Assembly: GCF_002795805.1 (NCBI RefSeq)
Contig: NZ_CP018799.1
Span: 288,501-352,500, forward strand
Direction of reading: 5' to 3'
DNA from: Mariprofundus aestuarium
Lineage (GTDB): Bacteria; Pseudomonadota; Zetaproteobacteria; Mariprofundales; Mariprofundaceae
Length of the DNA: 64,000 nt
The notes beneath the pieces are model-generated. The model searched no databases, had not been told where the DNA came from, and was given only the letters and a program-made list of their open reading frames with translations. This document shows, piece after piece, positions 63,995-64,000 of this stretch. The translations under genes and the position numbers were made by a program. Positions within the stretch are counted from its first letter, which is position 1. The number at the start of each line of letters is the position of its first letter.

Positions 63995-64000
63995 GCAGCC

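Noticed and set aside
63613..64000. Direct repeats considered as a CRISPR array
   Set aside because: Only two close copies plus a partial third, 113-bp period and clear -35/-10 layout; spacers are far too long and unequal in nature to a CRISPR array.

Overview
The window is a chromosomal segment of a Gram-negative, free-living proteobacterium. Lipoprotein signals, AmpG, MltA and AnmK, YciB and a BepA-type M48 protease point to an outer membrane and peptidoglycan recycling. CmoM, TruC and RlmB are enterobacterial-type RNA modification enzymes. A split PntAA/PntAB transhydrogenase, PyrR plus PyrK, zinc-ribbon forms of S4, S14, L24 and L36, and secY-adk-infA-rpmJ order are not typical of enteric bacteria. 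I infer a marine, deep-branching proteobacterium, possibly Zetaproteobacteria (low confidence). No phage, IS element, CRISPR array, tRNA or rRNA gene was seen inside the window.

Layout. 1-1660: partial RpoS-like sigma factor, a DUF2934 protein, CmoM and a 37-residue membrane protein. 1741-9602: gltX, convergent prmA, then an oxidoreductase-ruvX-pyrR-pyrB-pyrC-pyrK-DUF924 operon. 9863-12139: PAS and PAS-HD-GYP genes and a NarL/LuxR response regulator. 12178-17520: the large NAD-glutamate dehydrogenase and a frameshifted radC. 17522-22343: a three-gene signalling operon (HD-GYP, periplasmic binding protein, CHASE hybrid kinase). 22684-29084: CBS protein, DHH phosphoesterase, rlmB, a small zinc protein, folB-folK and pntAA-pntAB-pntB. 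29281-47912: one long ribosomal protein block in which str, S10 and spc are merged, followed by the alpha operon with its own promoter and a strong terminator. 48076-63612: a diguanylate cyclase, yciB, a lipase-like lipoprotein, an MscS channel, YceI, ampG-mltA-truC, a membrane hydrolase with anmK, an Ala/Pro/Glu-rich membrane protein, tyrS and an M48 lipoprotein. 63613-64000: no gene, but three tandem promoter cores exactly 113 bp apart.

The most interesting non-coding signal is a promoter family with a shared C/G-rich discriminator (TCGCGACCC, TCGCGCCC, TCGCCGCCC and close variants) directly after the -10 box. It precedes gltX, rpsL, rpsM and, three times, whatever lies just beyond base 64000. 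This is the architecture of growth-rate and stringently controlled promoters, so translation genes here look co-regulated, and an rRNA or tRNA operon is predicted just past the window end. Other points worth checking are two signalling gene pairs separated only by one in-frame stop codon, a 4-bp tandem duplication that splits radC, and a run of three hairpins between rpsG and fusA.
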